The notes: generated by a model not told the origin, from the sequence alone. 64,000 nucleotides of DNA from Qipengyuania gelatinilytica (GCF_019711315.1 NZ_CP081294.1:248001-312000), one strand, 5' to 3'; shown: positions 36,239-46,036, counted from the first letter of the stretch. Numbers and translations: made by a program.

Positions 36239-38479
36239 ATGGCGACGCAGGCAGCTCCTCAGGCAAGACGCACACCACGTTGGTGGCGCAAGTTCATTGT
36301 CGCCTCGCGCCGGGCGAACTTCTTCACTGTCGTGGAGATCATGGCGGCGGTCGCCTTCCTGACGATGGTCGGGGCCACTTGGGCTGCATTCACGACGGCG
36401 CCGCCTACCGGCCAATTGCTGCCGAGCAGGCAGGTTGCGGTCCTGCTGATCGGCACGCTGATCCCGGCGATGGCGCTGCTCGTCCTTGCTGGTCGTCGCC
36501 TGGCATTGAGGAGGGCAGCTGGCAGCACGGCGCGTTTGCACGTCCGACTGGTTTTCTTCTTTTCGATGATTGCCGCAGTGCCGACGCTGCTCGTATCGGC
36601 TTTCGCTGCCGTGCTCTTCCAGTCTGGTGTAGATTTCTGGTTCTCCGACAATTCGCGTGGACTGATGGAGAACGCAAACCAGCTTGCGGAAAGGTATTAC
36701 GAGGAGAACCAGCTGGACCTCGCCCAAGAGACCATCTCGATGGCAATGGACATGCGGCTTCTGCTGCAGCAGGTGTCGGTCACCGATCCGGACTTCCCTT
36801 TGGTTTACGAGTACCAGGCGCAGCCAAGAGACGTTTTCGAGAGTGCGATCATTCAGGTGCTTCCAGATGGTAGCGCCCGCACCGCGGTTGTTTACGGGAT
36901 TACGGAGGAAAGCGATCCGGTCGGGTTCACCGAAGAGAGCCTCAATGGCCTTCGCCGCGGAGAGCAGGTTGCCGTGCGTGGCAGCCCTGAACGGATCGAG
37001 GCAATTGCTCCTATCGACCGGACGGCCGGGATCTATCTGTATACGGCCCGAAATGCGGAGGCGGTGAGTTTCCGAAGCTGGGAAAGTGCGCGTTCGATCT
37101 CGACCGCTTATGATGAACTGACCAAGCGTGCGCGCGCACTGCAGCTGCGCTTCAATCTGGCCTTGTTCTTTGTCAGCCTCGCGCTCGTGGGGATAGCGGT
37201 CTGGTTTGCCCTGCGTTTTGCAGACAGGCAGGTGGAACCGCTTACCGATCTGGTTGCGGCGGCGCGCAAGGTAGGCGCGGGCAATTTCGCACTCCGGGTT
37301 GAGGGACGTACCGGCGCCGATGAGATCGGCCTTCTCAACCGCGCGTTCAACCGGATGACGGCGCAGATCGAGAAGCAGACCGACGCTCTTGTCTCTGCCA
37401 ACAGCGAACTCGAAGACCGCCGCAGCTTTATCGAAGCCGTGCTGGAATCGGTCAGTGCCGGTGTCATCACCATCGATGGGCAGCGCCGCGTGCTGTTGAT
37501 GAATGCGCCTGCGCAATCGACTCTTCTTGAAGGAGGGGAGGGGGCGAAGCACCCCGAAACACTCGACGAGATGGCGCCTCAGATCGCGGTCATGGTCGAG
37601 GCCGGACTCGAGCGCGGGGTGGTCAGCCATTCGCGCCGCGGGGAATTGATGACTCTCGCAGTGAAGCTGGTGCCCGAAGGCGACGGGTACGTGATCACTT
37701 TCGAGGACATCACCCGGCAGCTGCTCGACCAGCGACAGGCCGCGTGGTCGGACGTGGCGCGGCGGATCGCGCATGAAATCAAGAACCCGCTGACCCCGAT
37801 CCAGCTTGCGACCGAAAGGCTCAAGCGGCGCTATCGCAAGCAGATCGAGCAGGATGGCGAGTTGTTCGACGAATTGACCAATACCATCGTGCGGCAGGTC
37901 GGCGACCTGAGAAAGATGGTGGATGAATTCTCCAGCTTCGCAAGATTACCCAAGCCCGTGTTCCGGCCGGAAGACGCGCTAGACCTGATCCGGCAGTCGC
38001 TCTTCCTGCAGGAAGTTGCCAATCCCGAGATCAACTACGGCCTGACCACCGAGATCGAAGGTCCGCTCAAAATTCAGGCCGACCGCCACCAGCTCGGTCA
38101 GGCAGTCACGAACATTCTCAAGAACGCCGCCGAAGCTATCGAAGCGCGCGCCGCACAGGCGGAAGCCGATTACCGCGGGGGGATCGCCGTCGAGGTAACG
38201 GAAGACGAACATGCCATAATGGTCGCCGTCACGGATAACGGCATTGGCCTGCCGCAGGATCGTGAGCGGATCATGGAACCCTATGTTACGACCCGCGAGA
38301 AAGGCACCGGGCTTGGCCTCGCAATCGTGAACAAGATCGTTGAAGAACACGGCGGGGAAATGAGCTTTTCCGCCGTCGAGGGTGGCGGAACCCGGGTGAT
38401 CCTGCGCTTTGCCAGGGACCCTCATGGCAAGTCGCCTGAAAATACCGAACAGAACGCCGCAGAAAGAACGGGAAGCTGA
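36239..38479 (+). CDS. ntrY: Membrane-bound nitrogen/redox sensor kinase NtrY
   Basis: The 746-residue protein has three or more membrane helices at the N-terminus (about 30-130), a periplasmic segment, another helix near 305-325, a HAMP linker (RFADRQVEPLTDLVAAARKVG), a PAS domain (about 395-490), then the phospho-accepting His512 ([16 protein letters not shown]) and the ATPase domain (ITDNGIGLP; GTGLGLAIVNKIVEEHGG). This is the NtrY layout and size. It starts 61 nt after ntrC and ends 2 nt before ntrX. Confidence 0.95.
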   Translation: MATQAAPQARRTPRWWRKFIVASRRANFFTVVEIMAAVAFLTMVGATWAAFTTAPPTGQLLPSRQVAVLLIGTLIPAMALLVLAGRRLALRRAAGSTARLHVRLVFFFSMIAAVPTLLVSAFAAVLFQSGVDFWFSDNSRGLMENANQLAERYYEENQLDLAQETISMAMDMRLLLQQVSVTDPDFPLVYEYQAQPRDVFESAIIQVLPDGSARTAVVYGITEESDPVGFTEESLNGLRRGEQVAVRGSPERIEAIAPIDRTAGIYLYTARNAEAVSFRSWESARSISTAYDELTKRARALQLRFNLALFFVSLALVGIAVWFALRFADRQVEPLTDLVAAARKVGAGNFALRVEGRTGADEIGLLNRAFNRMTAQIEKQTDALVSANSELEDRRSFIEAVLESVSAGVITIDGQRRVLLMNAPAQSTLLEGGEGAKHPETLDEMAPQIAVMVEAGLERGVVSHSRRGELMTLAVKLVPEGDGYVITFEDITRQLLDQRQAAWSDVARRIAHEIKNPLTPIQLATERLKRRYRKQIEQDGELFDELTNTIVRQVGDLRKMVDEFSSFARLPKPVFRPEDALDLIRQSLFLQEVANPEINYGLTTEIEGPLKIQADRHQLGQAVTNILKNAAEAIEARAAQAEADYRGGIAVEVTEDEHAIMVAVTDNGIGLPQDRERIMEPYVTTREKGTGLGLAIVNKIVEEHGGEMSFSAVEGGGTRVILRFARDPHGKSPENTEQNAAERTGS

Positions 38480-38481
38480 AC

Positions 38482-39864
38482 ATGGCTCTGGATATCCTCA
38501 TCGTCGACGACGAACGCGACATTCGCGAACTGGTAGCCGGGGTCTTGAGCGACGAGGGCTACGAATGCCGGACGGCAGCCGACAGTGTGTCCGCGCTCGA
38601 TGCAGTGGACGAGAAGCGGCCGAGCCTCGTACTGCTCGACGTCTGGCTGCACGGCAGCCCGATGGATGGGCTCGAAGTCCTCGATGCGATCAAATTGCGC
38701 GAGCCGGAACTGCCCGTCATCATCTTCTCGGGTCACGGCAATATCGACACGGCCGTCTCCGCCGTCAGCCGCGGTGCAATGGATTTCATCGAGAAGCCGT
38801 TCGAGGCGGAGCGCTTGCTGCACCTGGTGGAACGCGCGACCGAAACGGAAAGCCTGCGCCGCGAGAACTCGCGCTTGCGCGAGAGAACCAATGAGAGCGG
38901 CGAGTTCACCGGCAATTCGGCTGCCATCAACAATGTCCGCGCGACGTTGAAGCGCGTGGCATCGACCGGTAGCCGCGTCTTGATCTCCGGCCCTGCGGGG
39001 TCCGGCAAGGAAGTCGCCGCACGCCTGCTGCACAGCTGGTCGACACGCGGCGACAAGCCCTTCGTCACCGTCAATTCGGCCCGGATCACCCCGGAACGCT
39101 TCGAAGAAGAGCTCTTCGGTGAAGAGGCGGATGGCAAGTTGGTCCGGCCGGGCCTCCTGGAAACCGCCGACGGCGGCACGCTCTATCTCGACGAAGTAGC
39201 CGACATGCCGATGTCGACGCAGGCTCGTATCCTGCGTGTCCTCACCGAACAAAGCTTCGTGAGGGTAGGGGGCAATCGTCAGGTTGGGGTCGATGTCCGC
39301 GTGATCTCTTCAACGGCCCGCGACCTTGCCAAGGAGATGGAGGAGAAGAATTTCCGCGAGGACTTGTTCTACCGCCTCAACGTCGTGCCGGTCGAGATCC
39401 CGTCGCTTGCCGAGAGGCGCGACGACATACCGGCCCTGGCCGAATATTTCTTTGCTCGCTATGCAACGGAGCAGGGCTTGCGACCGCCGAAGATCAGCGA
39501 AGAAGCCATGGCTGCACTCCAGGCCTATGACTGGCCCGGCAATGTGCGCCAGCTCAGGAATGTCGTCGAGCGGACGATCATCCTGACCCCGCGCGACCAG
39601 CTGGACACGGTCGAAGCCGAGATGCTTTCCGAAGAGGTTACTGGCGGCAAGGTGTCCGGTACCGGGGGCATGGCGGCATTGATGGGGGCCCCCTTGCGGG
39701 AAGCGCGCGAGAGCTTCGAACGCGAATACCTCGCGATCCAGATCCGCCGCTTTTCCGGCAATATCTCCAAGACGGCGAGCTTCATCGGAATGGAGCGTTC
39801 GGCGCTGCACCGGAAGCTCAAACTACTCGGAATGGCCGAACGAAAAGGCAGCGAGCGCAAGTAA
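38482..39864 (+). CDS. ntrX: Response regulator NtrX
   Basis: Partner of NtrY. The 460-residue protein has a receiver with Asp53 ([14 protein letters not shown]), a AAA+ domain with Walker A GPAGSGKE and Walker [11 protein letters not shown], and a Fis-like HTH ([20 protein letters not shown]). The loop where NtrC has GAFTGA instead reads [15 protein letters not shown], so direct sigma-54 activation is doubtful; this is known for NtrX proteins. It lies 2 nt after ntrY and 166 nt before hfq. Confidence 0.95.
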   Translation: MALDILIVDDERDIRELVAGVLSDEGYECRTAADSVSALDAVDEKRPSLVLLDVWLHGSPMDGLEVLDAIKLREPELPVIIFSGHGNIDTAVSAVSRGAMDFIEKPFEAERLLHLVERATETESLRRENSRLRERTNESGEFTGNSAAINNVRATLKRVASTGSRVLISGPAGSGKEVAARLLHSWSTRGDKPFVTVNSARITPERFEEELFGEEADGKLVRPGLLETADGGTLYLDEVADMPMSTQARILRVLTEQSFVRVGGNRQVGVDVRVISSTARDLAKEMEEKNFREDLFYRLNVVPVEIPSLAERRDDIPALAEYFFARYATEQGLRPPKISEEAMAALQAYDWPGNVRQLRNVVERTIILTPRDQLDTVEAEMLSEEVTGGKVSGTGGMAALMGAPLREARESFEREYLAIQIRRFSGNISKTASFIGMERSALHRKLKLLGMAERKGSERK

Positions 39865-40030
39865 CGCGACAAGCATAGGCCACAGGCCTGTCAGATTTAT
39901 TTTATTGCTAACAAGTGTCTTACACGGCACATTGCGTTTCAAATCCGGATGGAAATCTGGTGCCCGGACGCGGTGGTGGCGTCCAGATCGTCGTCCTCGA
40001 ACGGGGCGGCCAACAACAGGAGACACAACG

Positions 40031-40567
40031 ATGTCTGGCGAACGCACTCTCTCGGCACGCCCGCGTCCAGCGAAAGAAGCAGCCCCCAAGGGCAAGGCGC
40101 CCAGCCTGCAGGACGCATTCCTCAACTTGCTGCGCAAGGAGAAGGCGCCGGTAACGGTGTTTCTTGTGAAGGGCGTAAAGCTCCAGGGTATCGTCACCTG
40201 GTTCGATAATTTCTCGATCCTGCTGCGCCGCGATGGACAGTCGCAGCTGGTCTACAAGCATGCCGTCAGTACGATAATGCCCGGTCAGCCGATCGATGCC
40301 GGCCAATTTGAAAGCCAGGGCTCGAACGCGAAGCAACGGCTGCTGCAGGATGTTTTCCTTGGCCGGGTCCGTCAGGCAGAGGCGCAGGTCACGATGTTCC
40401 TGGTCAATGGCGTCATGCTGCAAGGCAAGATTGCTGCCTATGATCTCTTCTGCATGCTGCTCGAACGCGATGGTTACGTGCAGCTCGCTTACAAGCACGC
40501 TGTATCGACGATCCAGCCTGCAACGCCGGTCGACCTGAGCGAAGACTGGGACGAGGACGACAACTGA
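40031..40567 (+). CDS. hfq: Hfq RNA chaperone with two tandem Sm domains
   Basis: Hfq binds small RNAs and mRNAs. Normal Hfq is about 70-100 residues with one Sm domain; this 178-residue protein has two. Domain 1 (about 25-84) has [21 protein letters not shown], and YKHAVST; domain 2 (about 103-162) has LLQDVFL, VMLQG and YKHAVST. Residues equivalent to the proximal-face Gln8, Asp9 and Tyr55-Lys56-His57 of E. coli are kept in both, but the Lys31 counterpart (K50) is Met129 in domain 2. Start at 40031 is fixed by AGGAGA. The C-terminus is acidic (EDWDEDDN). Stop overlaps the presumed hflX start. Confidence 0.95.
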   Translation: MSGERTLSARPRPAKEAAPKGKAPSLQDAFLNLLRKEKAPVTVFLVKGVKLQGIVTWFDNFSILLRRDGQSQLVYKHAVSTIMPGQPIDAGQFESQGSNAKQRLLQDVFLGRVRQAEAQVTMFLVNGVMLQGKIAAYDLFCMLLERDGYVQLAYKHAVSTIQPATPVDLSEDWDEDDN

Positions 40568-41886
40568 GTTTCGACGACGACCTTCTGGGCGAAGTCTCGC
40601 GCGGTGCGCGGGCCCTCGTCATTTGCCCCGACATCCGCGGGCAAACCTATGATCTCGATGCAGACAGCCGTCTGAGCGAGGCCGAGGGGCTTGCGCTCGC
40701 CATCGGTATCGAGATCGAGGACAGCTTCGTGCTGCCGGTTCGCGATGTGAAACCGAACCTCTTGTTCGGCGCCGGCCAGGTCGAGAATATCCGGATTGCG
40801 TGCGAACAGCACGAGGCTGAGCTCGTAGTTGTCGACGGTGCGCTCAGTCCGATCCAGCAACGCAATCTGGAAGAGAAACTTTCACGTAAGGTCATCGACC
40901 GGACGGGCCTGATTCTGGAAATCTTCGGGGAACGTGCGGCGACCGCAGAAGGTCGCCTGCAGGTCGAACTCGCCCATCTGGATTATCAGCAGAGCCGGCT
41001 TGTCCGTAGCTGGACCCACCTCGAGCGTCAGCGCGGCGGCTTCGGCTTCCTTGGCGGGCCGGGTGAGACGCAGATCGAGGCCGACCGCCGGATGATCCGG
41101 CAGCGCATGGGCAGGCTGCGCAAGGAACTCGAACAAGTACGCAAGACGCGCGGGCTGCATCGTGAACGGCGCGAGCGGGCACCGTGGCCGGTTGTCGCCT
41201 TGGTCGGTTATACGAATGCCGGCAAGTCGACCCTGTTCAACCGGCTGACCGGCGCCGAAGTCATGGCCGAGGACCTGCTGTTCGCAACGCTCGATCCGAC
41301 GATGCGGGCCATTTCGCTGCCCGGCGTCGAGAAAGCCATCTTGTCGGATACAGTCGGCTTTATCTCGGATTTGCCGACCCAGCTCGTCGCTGCTTTTCGC
41401 GCTACGCTTGAAGAGGTGACGGCTGCCGACGTCATCTGCCACGTCAGGGATATTTCCAATCCCTCGGCAGAGGCACAAAAGCTTCAGGTCCTGCGGGTGC
41501 TGAAAGACCTGGACGTCATCGACGGCGAAGATGGCGCATCAAGCATTCCGATCCTCGAAGTCTGGAACAAGTGGGACTTGCTGGACGAAGAACGAGCAGC
41601 GGACCTGCAACCACAGGTCGAGACCAGCGAGGATATCGTTCTTACCTCGGCGTTGACCGGGGAAGGCGTTCCGGACTTGCTCGAACGCCTGGGTGATATG
41701 CTGACTGCCAAGGCTTCGGTTCAGGAATTCAAGCTGCCGGTCAGTGACGGCCGACGGATTGCATGGCTTCATGCCCACGGCGAAATTCTGTCGGAAGAAG
41801 ATGCCGGCGAGGGCGAAGGCGGGCCGATGCGGAGGTTCCTGGTGAGGTTGAATCCCAAGGAACTCGGCCAGTTCGAAACGCTATGA
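40564..41886 (+). CDS. hflX: Ribosome-associated GTPase HflX, apparent CTG start
   Basis: HflX rescues or splits stalled ribosomes. The family N-terminal domain begins in frame right after hfq ([18 protein letters not shown], then VICPDIRG), followed by a glycine-rich FGAGQVENI segment, the coiled [13 protein letters not shown] region and the G domain ([12 protein letters not shown], about 213-224; DTVGFI; NKWD). Between 40567 and 40729 the frame has no ATG, GTG or TTG, yet that stretch encodes conserved residues. The CTG at 40564 overlaps the hfq stop as CTGA and has GAGGA 6 nt upstream, so I take it as the start (440 residues). A GTG at 40729 would remove 55 residues. Confidence 0.85.
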   Translation: MSFDDDLLGEVSRGARALVICPDIRGQTYDLDADSRLSEAEGLALAIGIEIEDSFVLPVRDVKPNLLFGAGQVENIRIACEQHEAELVVVDGALSPIQQRNLEEKLSRKVIDRTGLILEIFGERAATAEGRLQVELAHLDYQQSRLVRSWTHLERQRGGFGFLGGPGETQIEADRRMIRQRMGRLRKELEQVRKTRGLHRERRERAPWPVVALVGYTNAGKSTLFNRLTGAEVMAEDLLFATLDPTMRAISLPGVEKAILSDTVGFISDLPTQLVAAFRATLEEVTAADVICHVRDISNPSAEAQKLQVLRVLKDLDVIDGEDGASSIPILEVWNKWDLLDEERAADLQPQVETSEDIVLTSALTGEGVPDLLERLGDMLTAKASVQEFKLPVSDGRRIAWLHAHGEILSEEDAGEGEGGPMRRFLVRLNPKELGQFETL

Positions 41887-42648
41887 GGGGATGTCGGCCT
41901 TCTCGCGGCGCTTGACCTCCTGCCAAAGAGCCTCTTGCTCTGTCAGGTTTCTCTCCGCGAAGTCGCCGCCCGCGATTTCTTCCATCGCCCGAAAGCGTCT
42001 TTCGAACTTCTTGTTCGCAGCTCGTAATGCACCTTCTGCATCGATCCCATAAGCGCGGACGAGATTGACAGCCGCGAATAGGAAGTCCCCGGCTTCTTCC
42101 TCGATTTCAGATCCAGAAGCGGATTTAATTTCTTCGATTTCCTCGAAAACCTTTTCGCGCGGTCCTTCTGTGTCGGGCCAATCAAAACCATGACGTGCAG
42201 CGCGCTTCTGCAGCTTCTGAGCCCGCATGAGGGCCGGCAATGCCAGCGCGACACCTTCAAGAGCGCTGGTCGCACCGGCCGCTGAGCGTTCAGCTGCCTT
42301 GATGTCCTCCCAGCGCTTGTCTTCCATCACGCCGCCTTCATCGCCGAAGATATGCGGATGCCTTGCTTCCATCTTGTCCGCAATGGACTTCGCGACGTCG
42401 TTGAATGCAAACTGTCCCGCTTCTTCAGCCATCCGAGCGTGAAACACGACCTGAAACAAGAGATCGCCGAGCTCTCCGCGCAGGTCCGACATGTCCGATC
42501 GTTCGATGGCGTCAGCGACTTCATACGCTTCCTCGATCGTATAGGGAGCGATGGTTTCGAAACTTTGGGCAGTGTCCCATTCACATCCCGAGACCGGATC
42601 ACGAAGGCGCGCCATGATGCGGAGCAAGCGGTCTAGCTGTTCGGACAT
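41881..42648 (-). CDS. mazG: Nucleoside triphosphate pyrophosphohydrolase MazG
   Basis: Hydrolyses NTPs and dNTPs to monophosphates, house-cleaning and stringent-response related. The 255-residue protein has two MazG repeats; the first carries the acidic metal-binding motif EEAYEVADAIE ... LRGELGDLLFQVVFHARMAEE (about 34-77), the second is EIEEEAGDFLFAAVNLVRAYG (about 189-209). By eye it is less GC-rich than hflX, with which it converges and overlaps by 6 nt. Upstream is an AT-rich palindrome. Confidence 0.93.
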   Translation of the reverse strand: MSEQLDRLLRIMARLRDPVSGCEWDTAQSFETIAPYTIEEAYEVADAIERSDMSDLRGELGDLLFQVVFHARMAEEAGQFAFNDVAKSIADKMEARHPHIFGDEGGVMEDKRWEDIKAAERSAAGATSALEGVALALPALMRAQKLQKRAARHGFDWPDTEGPREKVFEEIEEIKSASGSEIEEEAGDFLFAAVNLVRAYGIDAEGALRAANKKFERRFRAMEEIAGGDFAERNLTEQEALWQEVKRREKADIPS

Positions 42649-42714
42649 TCGTGTCTGCCGTTTTCGTCTGTCGGGAGTAGGGAACCTGCTTCGCTAAACC
42701 CTAATGTGGGAATG

Positions 42715-42728
42715 ATAATATATATTAT
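42715..42728. promoter_or_regulatory. AT-rich palindrome upstream of mazG
   Basis: ATAATATATATTAT, a perfect 14-bp palindrome in an otherwise GC-rich window, lies about 67 nt before the mazG start. It may be the mazG promoter -10 region or an operator. Confidence 0.35.
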
Positions 42729-42754
42729 GTTAAATAGGGGCCGGAATCGATCCG

Positions 42755-42940
42755 TCAATTCATGCCGGTCAAAGCCCTCACCAGCAGGAAACCTCCGCCG
42801 ATGATCAGCACCCAGATCAAGGCGATCTTGAGCATCCGGTTGCCGGAGAGACTGGGATCTCGTCGCATCCCCATAAGGTAAGCGACCACCAGAGCGCTTG
42901 CCATCGCAGCCCAGGCAATCGTTCCGCCGTCCATGTTCAT
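42755..42940 (-). CDS. Small two-helix membrane protein, function unknown
   Basis: The 61-residue protein has two membrane helices (about 8-24 and 37-57: WAAMASALVVAYLMGM and LKIALIWVLIIGGGFLLV) joined by a short basic loop RRDPSLSGNR. GGAGGT lies 6 nt upstream of the ATG, which overlaps the stop of the metallo-hydrolase as ATGA. It is the last gene of a chain of seven closely packed genes, so it is probably real and co-expressed. No known domain recognised; it may be a small membrane-anchoring or quality-control factor. Confidence 0.78.
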   Translation of the reverse strand: MNMDGGTIAWAAMASALVVAYLMGMRRDPSLSGNRMLKIALIWVLIIGGGFLLVRALTGMN

Positions 42941-43704
42941 ACCTTCACCTCCATCCCGTCGAACCCGACGCTAACACCTGCTGGCACCTTCGCGCTGAGA
43001 GTCTTGTAGTCCATCGACTTGTCCAGATGCGTCAATACGGTGCGTTTGGCCTTGATCTTGCGCGCCAGATCCAACGACATTTCGAGATGAGCATGCGTGG
43101 GATGCGGACGTTCCCTAAGGCAATCCACGACCAGGAGATCGCAACCCTTGAAACATTTGACCATCGCCGGTGTAATCTCACTGAAATCAGTCGCATAGAC
43201 CAGACACTTGCCGTCGGCCTCGAACCGGAATCCCGTGCTCTTCGCGGGTCCGTGCGGCATTCTCACATGGTCGAAGGAAAATCCTGCAACAAGGTGCGCT
43301 TGTTCCAGCTCCTTGAGCTCGACGATCGTCGGGTAACCGAACTGGCCTTCGAAAACATAGTCGAACCTGCGGCGCAAGCGTTCGCACGTCACGCGTCCGG
43401 CATAACCGGGCAAGGGATTGCTCCGGTCGTAGCGCATGACCCGCAGGTCATCGATGCCGTGGCAATGATCCGCATGGTCATGCGTCCAGAAGACGGCATC
43501 TACCTTGTCGATCCCATTGGCGAGGAGCTGGGCCCGCAAGTCCGTCGACGTATCCACCAGGATGCGCTGACCCGCGTCGTTTTCGACGATGATCGAGACG
43601 CGCGTGCGACGGTTCTTCGGCTCGTTCGGATCGCAGCTGCCCCAGTCATTGCCCACGCGCGGGACGCCCGTCGACGTGCCAGAGCCGAGCATGATCAGCT
43701 TCAC
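42937..43704 (-). CDS. MBL-fold metallo-hydrolase (PhnP-like)
   Basis: The 255-residue protein has the metallo-beta-lactamase signature THDHADHCHGIDD (residues about 77-89) and further ligands near MPHGPAKS and ATDFSEI, HLDKSMD. It resembles PhnP-type phosphodiesterases and RNase Z-like hydrolases, but no phosphonate genes are present; many alphaproteobacteria keep this gene after tatD. Start is a GTG at 43704 overlapping the tatD stop (GTGA). Substrate unknown. Confidence 0.9.
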   Translation of the reverse strand: MKLIMLGSGTSTGVPRVGNDWGSCDPNEPKNRRTRVSIIVENDAGQRILVDTSTDLRAQLLANGIDKVDAVFWTHDHADHCHGIDDLRVMRYDRSNPLPGYAGRVTCERLRRRFDYVFEGQFGYPTIVELKELEQAHLVAGFSFDHVRMPHGPAKSTGFRFEADGKCLVYATDFSEITPAMVKCFKGCDLLVVDCLRERPHPTHAHLEMSLDLARKIKAKRTVLTHLDKSMDYKTLSAKVPAGVSVGFDGMEVKV

Positions 43705-44477
43705 GAAGCCGCCTTGCTGAAGAGCGTGTAGAAATTGCGTGTGGTGTATTCGGCCAGCTCTGCGAGCGTTTCGCCGCGCAATTCGGCGATGAAGCTGGCG
43801 GTGTCGCGCACGAACCCCGGCTCGCACGGTTTGCCCCGATGCGGGACCGGCGCAAGAAAGGGGCTGTCGGTTTCGACCAGCAGGCGCTCCTGAGGCACGC
43901 TTTTGGCGACCTCCTGCAAGTCCTTGGCGTTCTTGAAAGTCACGATGCCCGAAATGGAGATCGAGAGGCCCAGATCGAGCACTTTGTCGCCGAACTGTGC
44001 CGAGGCCGTGAAGCAATGGATGAGCGCGGGGAAGGCCCCCTTCCCCATTTCGTCGGCGAGGATAGCGATCGTGTCGTCCTCGGCATCGCGCGTGTGGATG
44101 ATGACCGGAAGGCCGGTCTCGCGCGCGACATCGATGTGGATGCGGAACAGCCGCTGCTGCTCGGCGCGGTCCGACTTGTCGTAATAGTAATCGAGGCCCG
44201 TTTCGCCGATGCCGATGACGCGCGGGTCCCGGGTCGCCTCGAGCAGTTCTTCACGCGTGAGGTCGGGATGCGCGTCGGCGTTGTGTGGATGGATGCCGAC
44301 GCTGGCCCAGACATCGGGCCTGGCATTGGCCGTGCCGACGACCCGGGCCCACTCGGCTCGCTTGGTCGAGATATTGAGGAAGGCCCCCACCCCTGCCCCG
44401 CGTGCGCGGTCGAGCACGTCGGACTGGTTTTCGACCAGCCCTTCGTATTCAAGGTGGCAGTGACTATCGACCAGCAT
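43701..44477 (-). CDS. tatD: TatD family metal-dependent hydrolase (DNase-like)
   Basis: The 258-residue TIM-barrel protein has metal ligands His6-x-His8 (DSHCHLE), then GIGETGLDYYYD, the HTRDAEDDTI and HCFTAS segments (His ligands) and the C-terminal ETDSPFLAPVPHRGK (Asp ligand). TatD enzymes are 3'-5' nucleases linked to DNA repair. It overlaps metG by 1 nt (TGATG) and the metallo-hydrolase by 4 nt. The metG-tatD order is common in bacteria. Confidence 0.94.
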   Translation of the reverse strand: MLVDSHCHLEYEGLVENQSDVLDRARGAGVGAFLNISTKRAEWARVVGTANARPDVWASVGIHPHNADAHPDLTREELLEATRDPRVIGIGETGLDYYYDKSDRAEQQRLFRIHIDVARETGLPVIIHTRDAEDDTIAILADEMGKGAFPALIHCFTASAQFGDKVLDLGLSISISGIVTFKNAKDLQEVAKSVPQERLLVETDSPFLAPVPHRGKPCEPGFVRDTASFIAELRGETLAELAEYTTRNFYTLFSKAAS

Positions 44478-46036
44478 CAGGCAGCCTCTCCTTCCGGCAT
44501 TTCGAGGCGCGGAAATGCCGGCGTGGGTTTGTCGACGATATGACCCGCGGCAACCAGCTCGTTGAACCAGCCTTCGTCAGACAGATCCGCATAGGTTCGC
44601 CGATCAGCCTTGACGCCAAGCTGGTCGAGAACCGCGGCCGACTTGGTCGGCACGACGGGCTGGATGGCGATCGCGAGGTCGCGAATGGCGATGAAGAGCG
44701 TCTGGAGCACGGCCTTCATGCGCTCGGGATCGGTCTTCTTGAGTCCCCACGGCGCCTGCTCGTCGACATAGGCGTTGCAGGCGAAGACCGCCTTGAGCCA
44801 GGCCTCGATGCCCACGCTGAAATTGAGCGCCTCGAACTCGCGCGGCAGGACATCGCGGCAGGCGTCCTGCACGGTCGTGAGCAGGGTCTTGTCATCGCCG
44901 TTCGGCGTGAAGTCTTCCAGCCTGCCGTCCATGTTCTTGTGAATCATCGACAGGGTGCGCTGCGCAAGGTTGCCGAAGCTGTTCGCTAGTTCGGCATTTA
45001 CCTTGTTTACAAGCGCTTCGGCGGAATAGCTGCCATCCTTCCCGAACACGACTTCGGCCATCAGGAAGTAGCGCAACGAGTCCACACCGAAGAGGTCGAC
45101 CAGCTCGTTCGGATCGGTGACATTGCCTGCCGACTTCGATTCCTTGACGCCGCGATTGAGCAGGAAACCGTGGCCGAAGACCTGCTGCGGCACCGGAATA
45201 TCCGCGCTCATCAGGAAGGCCGGCCAGTAGATCGTGTGGAAGCGGACAATGTCCTTGCCGATCAGGTGTAGGCTGGCGGGCCAGTACTTGTCCCACATCT
45301 CGCCGCCATCGGGAAAGCCGACACCGGTGATGTAGTTGGTCAGCGCATCGACCCAGACATACATGACGTGGTTGTCGTGGCCGGGAACCTTCACGCCCCA
45401 GTCGAAACTCGTGCGGCTGACCGAAAGGTCCTTCAAGCCACCCTCGACGAAGGCGATCATCTCGTTGCGGCGGCTCGCCGGCTCGAGGAAGCCCGGCTTG
45501 TTCAGCAGCTCGAGCAGCGGCTCGGCATAGTTCGAAAGGCGGAAGAACCAGGTCTCTTCCTCGGTCCATTCCACCGGGGTATCCTGGGGCGAGAGTTTCT
45601 CGCCATTCGGTCCCTCTTTGAGTTCCTTTTCGTCGTAATAGGCCTCGTCGCGGACCGAATACCAACCTTCATAACGATCGAGATAGAGGTCGCCCTTGGC
45701 TTCCATCGCTTCCCAGATCGCGCGGCTCGCCTTGTGGTGATCCTCGTCGGTCGTGCGGATGAACCGGTCGTATGTGATGTCGAGGCGGTCGAAGAGGTCC
45801 TTGAAGGCACCCGACATCTCGTCAGCCAGCTCACGCGGGGTCTTGCCCAGATCGCGCGCTTTCTGCGCCATCTTGAGACCATGCTCGTCCGTGCCGGTCT
45901 GGAACCGGACGTCACGCCCCATCAGGCGCTGGAAGCGCGCAATGACGTCGGCAGCGATCGTTTCATAGGCGTGGCCGATATGCGGCTTGCCGTTGGGATA
46001 GTGGATCGCGGTGGTAATGTAGAAAGGATCAGCCAT
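44477..46036 (-). CDS. metG: Methionyl-tRNA synthetase
   Basis: Charges tRNA-Met. The 519-residue class I synthetase has HIGH at 19-22 (KPHIGHAY) and the KMSKS counterpart starting at Lys298, which reads KESKS rather than KMSKS, as in several sphingomonads. No C-x2-C zinc knuckle is seen in the CP region, so this is the zinc-free type. The anticodon domain is present (NFSVGIEAWL; VDEQAPW) but there is no C-terminal EMAP-like dimerisation domain. Its start overlaps holB by 8 nt. Confidence 0.95.
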   Translation of the reverse strand: MADPFYITTAIHYPNGKPHIGHAYETIAADVIARFQRLMGRDVRFQTGTDEHGLKMAQKARDLGKTPRELADEMSGAFKDLFDRLDITYDRFIRTTDEDHHKASRAIWEAMEAKGDLYLDRYEGWYSVRDEAYYDEKELKEGPNGEKLSPQDTPVEWTEEETWFFRLSNYAEPLLELLNKPGFLEPASRRNEMIAFVEGGLKDLSVSRTSFDWGVKVPGHDNHVMYVWVDALTNYITGVGFPDGGEMWDKYWPASLHLIGKDIVRFHTIYWPAFLMSADIPVPQQVFGHGFLLNRGVKESKSAGNVTDPNELVDLFGVDSLRYFLMAEVVFGKDGSYSAEALVNKVNAELANSFGNLAQRTLSMIHKNMDGRLEDFTPNGDDKTLLTTVQDACRDVLPREFEALNFSVGIEAWLKAVFACNAYVDEQAPWGLKKTDPERMKAVLQTLFIAIRDLAIAIQPVVPTKSAAVLDQLGVKADRRTYADLSDEGWFNELVAAGHIVDKPTPAFPRLEMPEGEAA

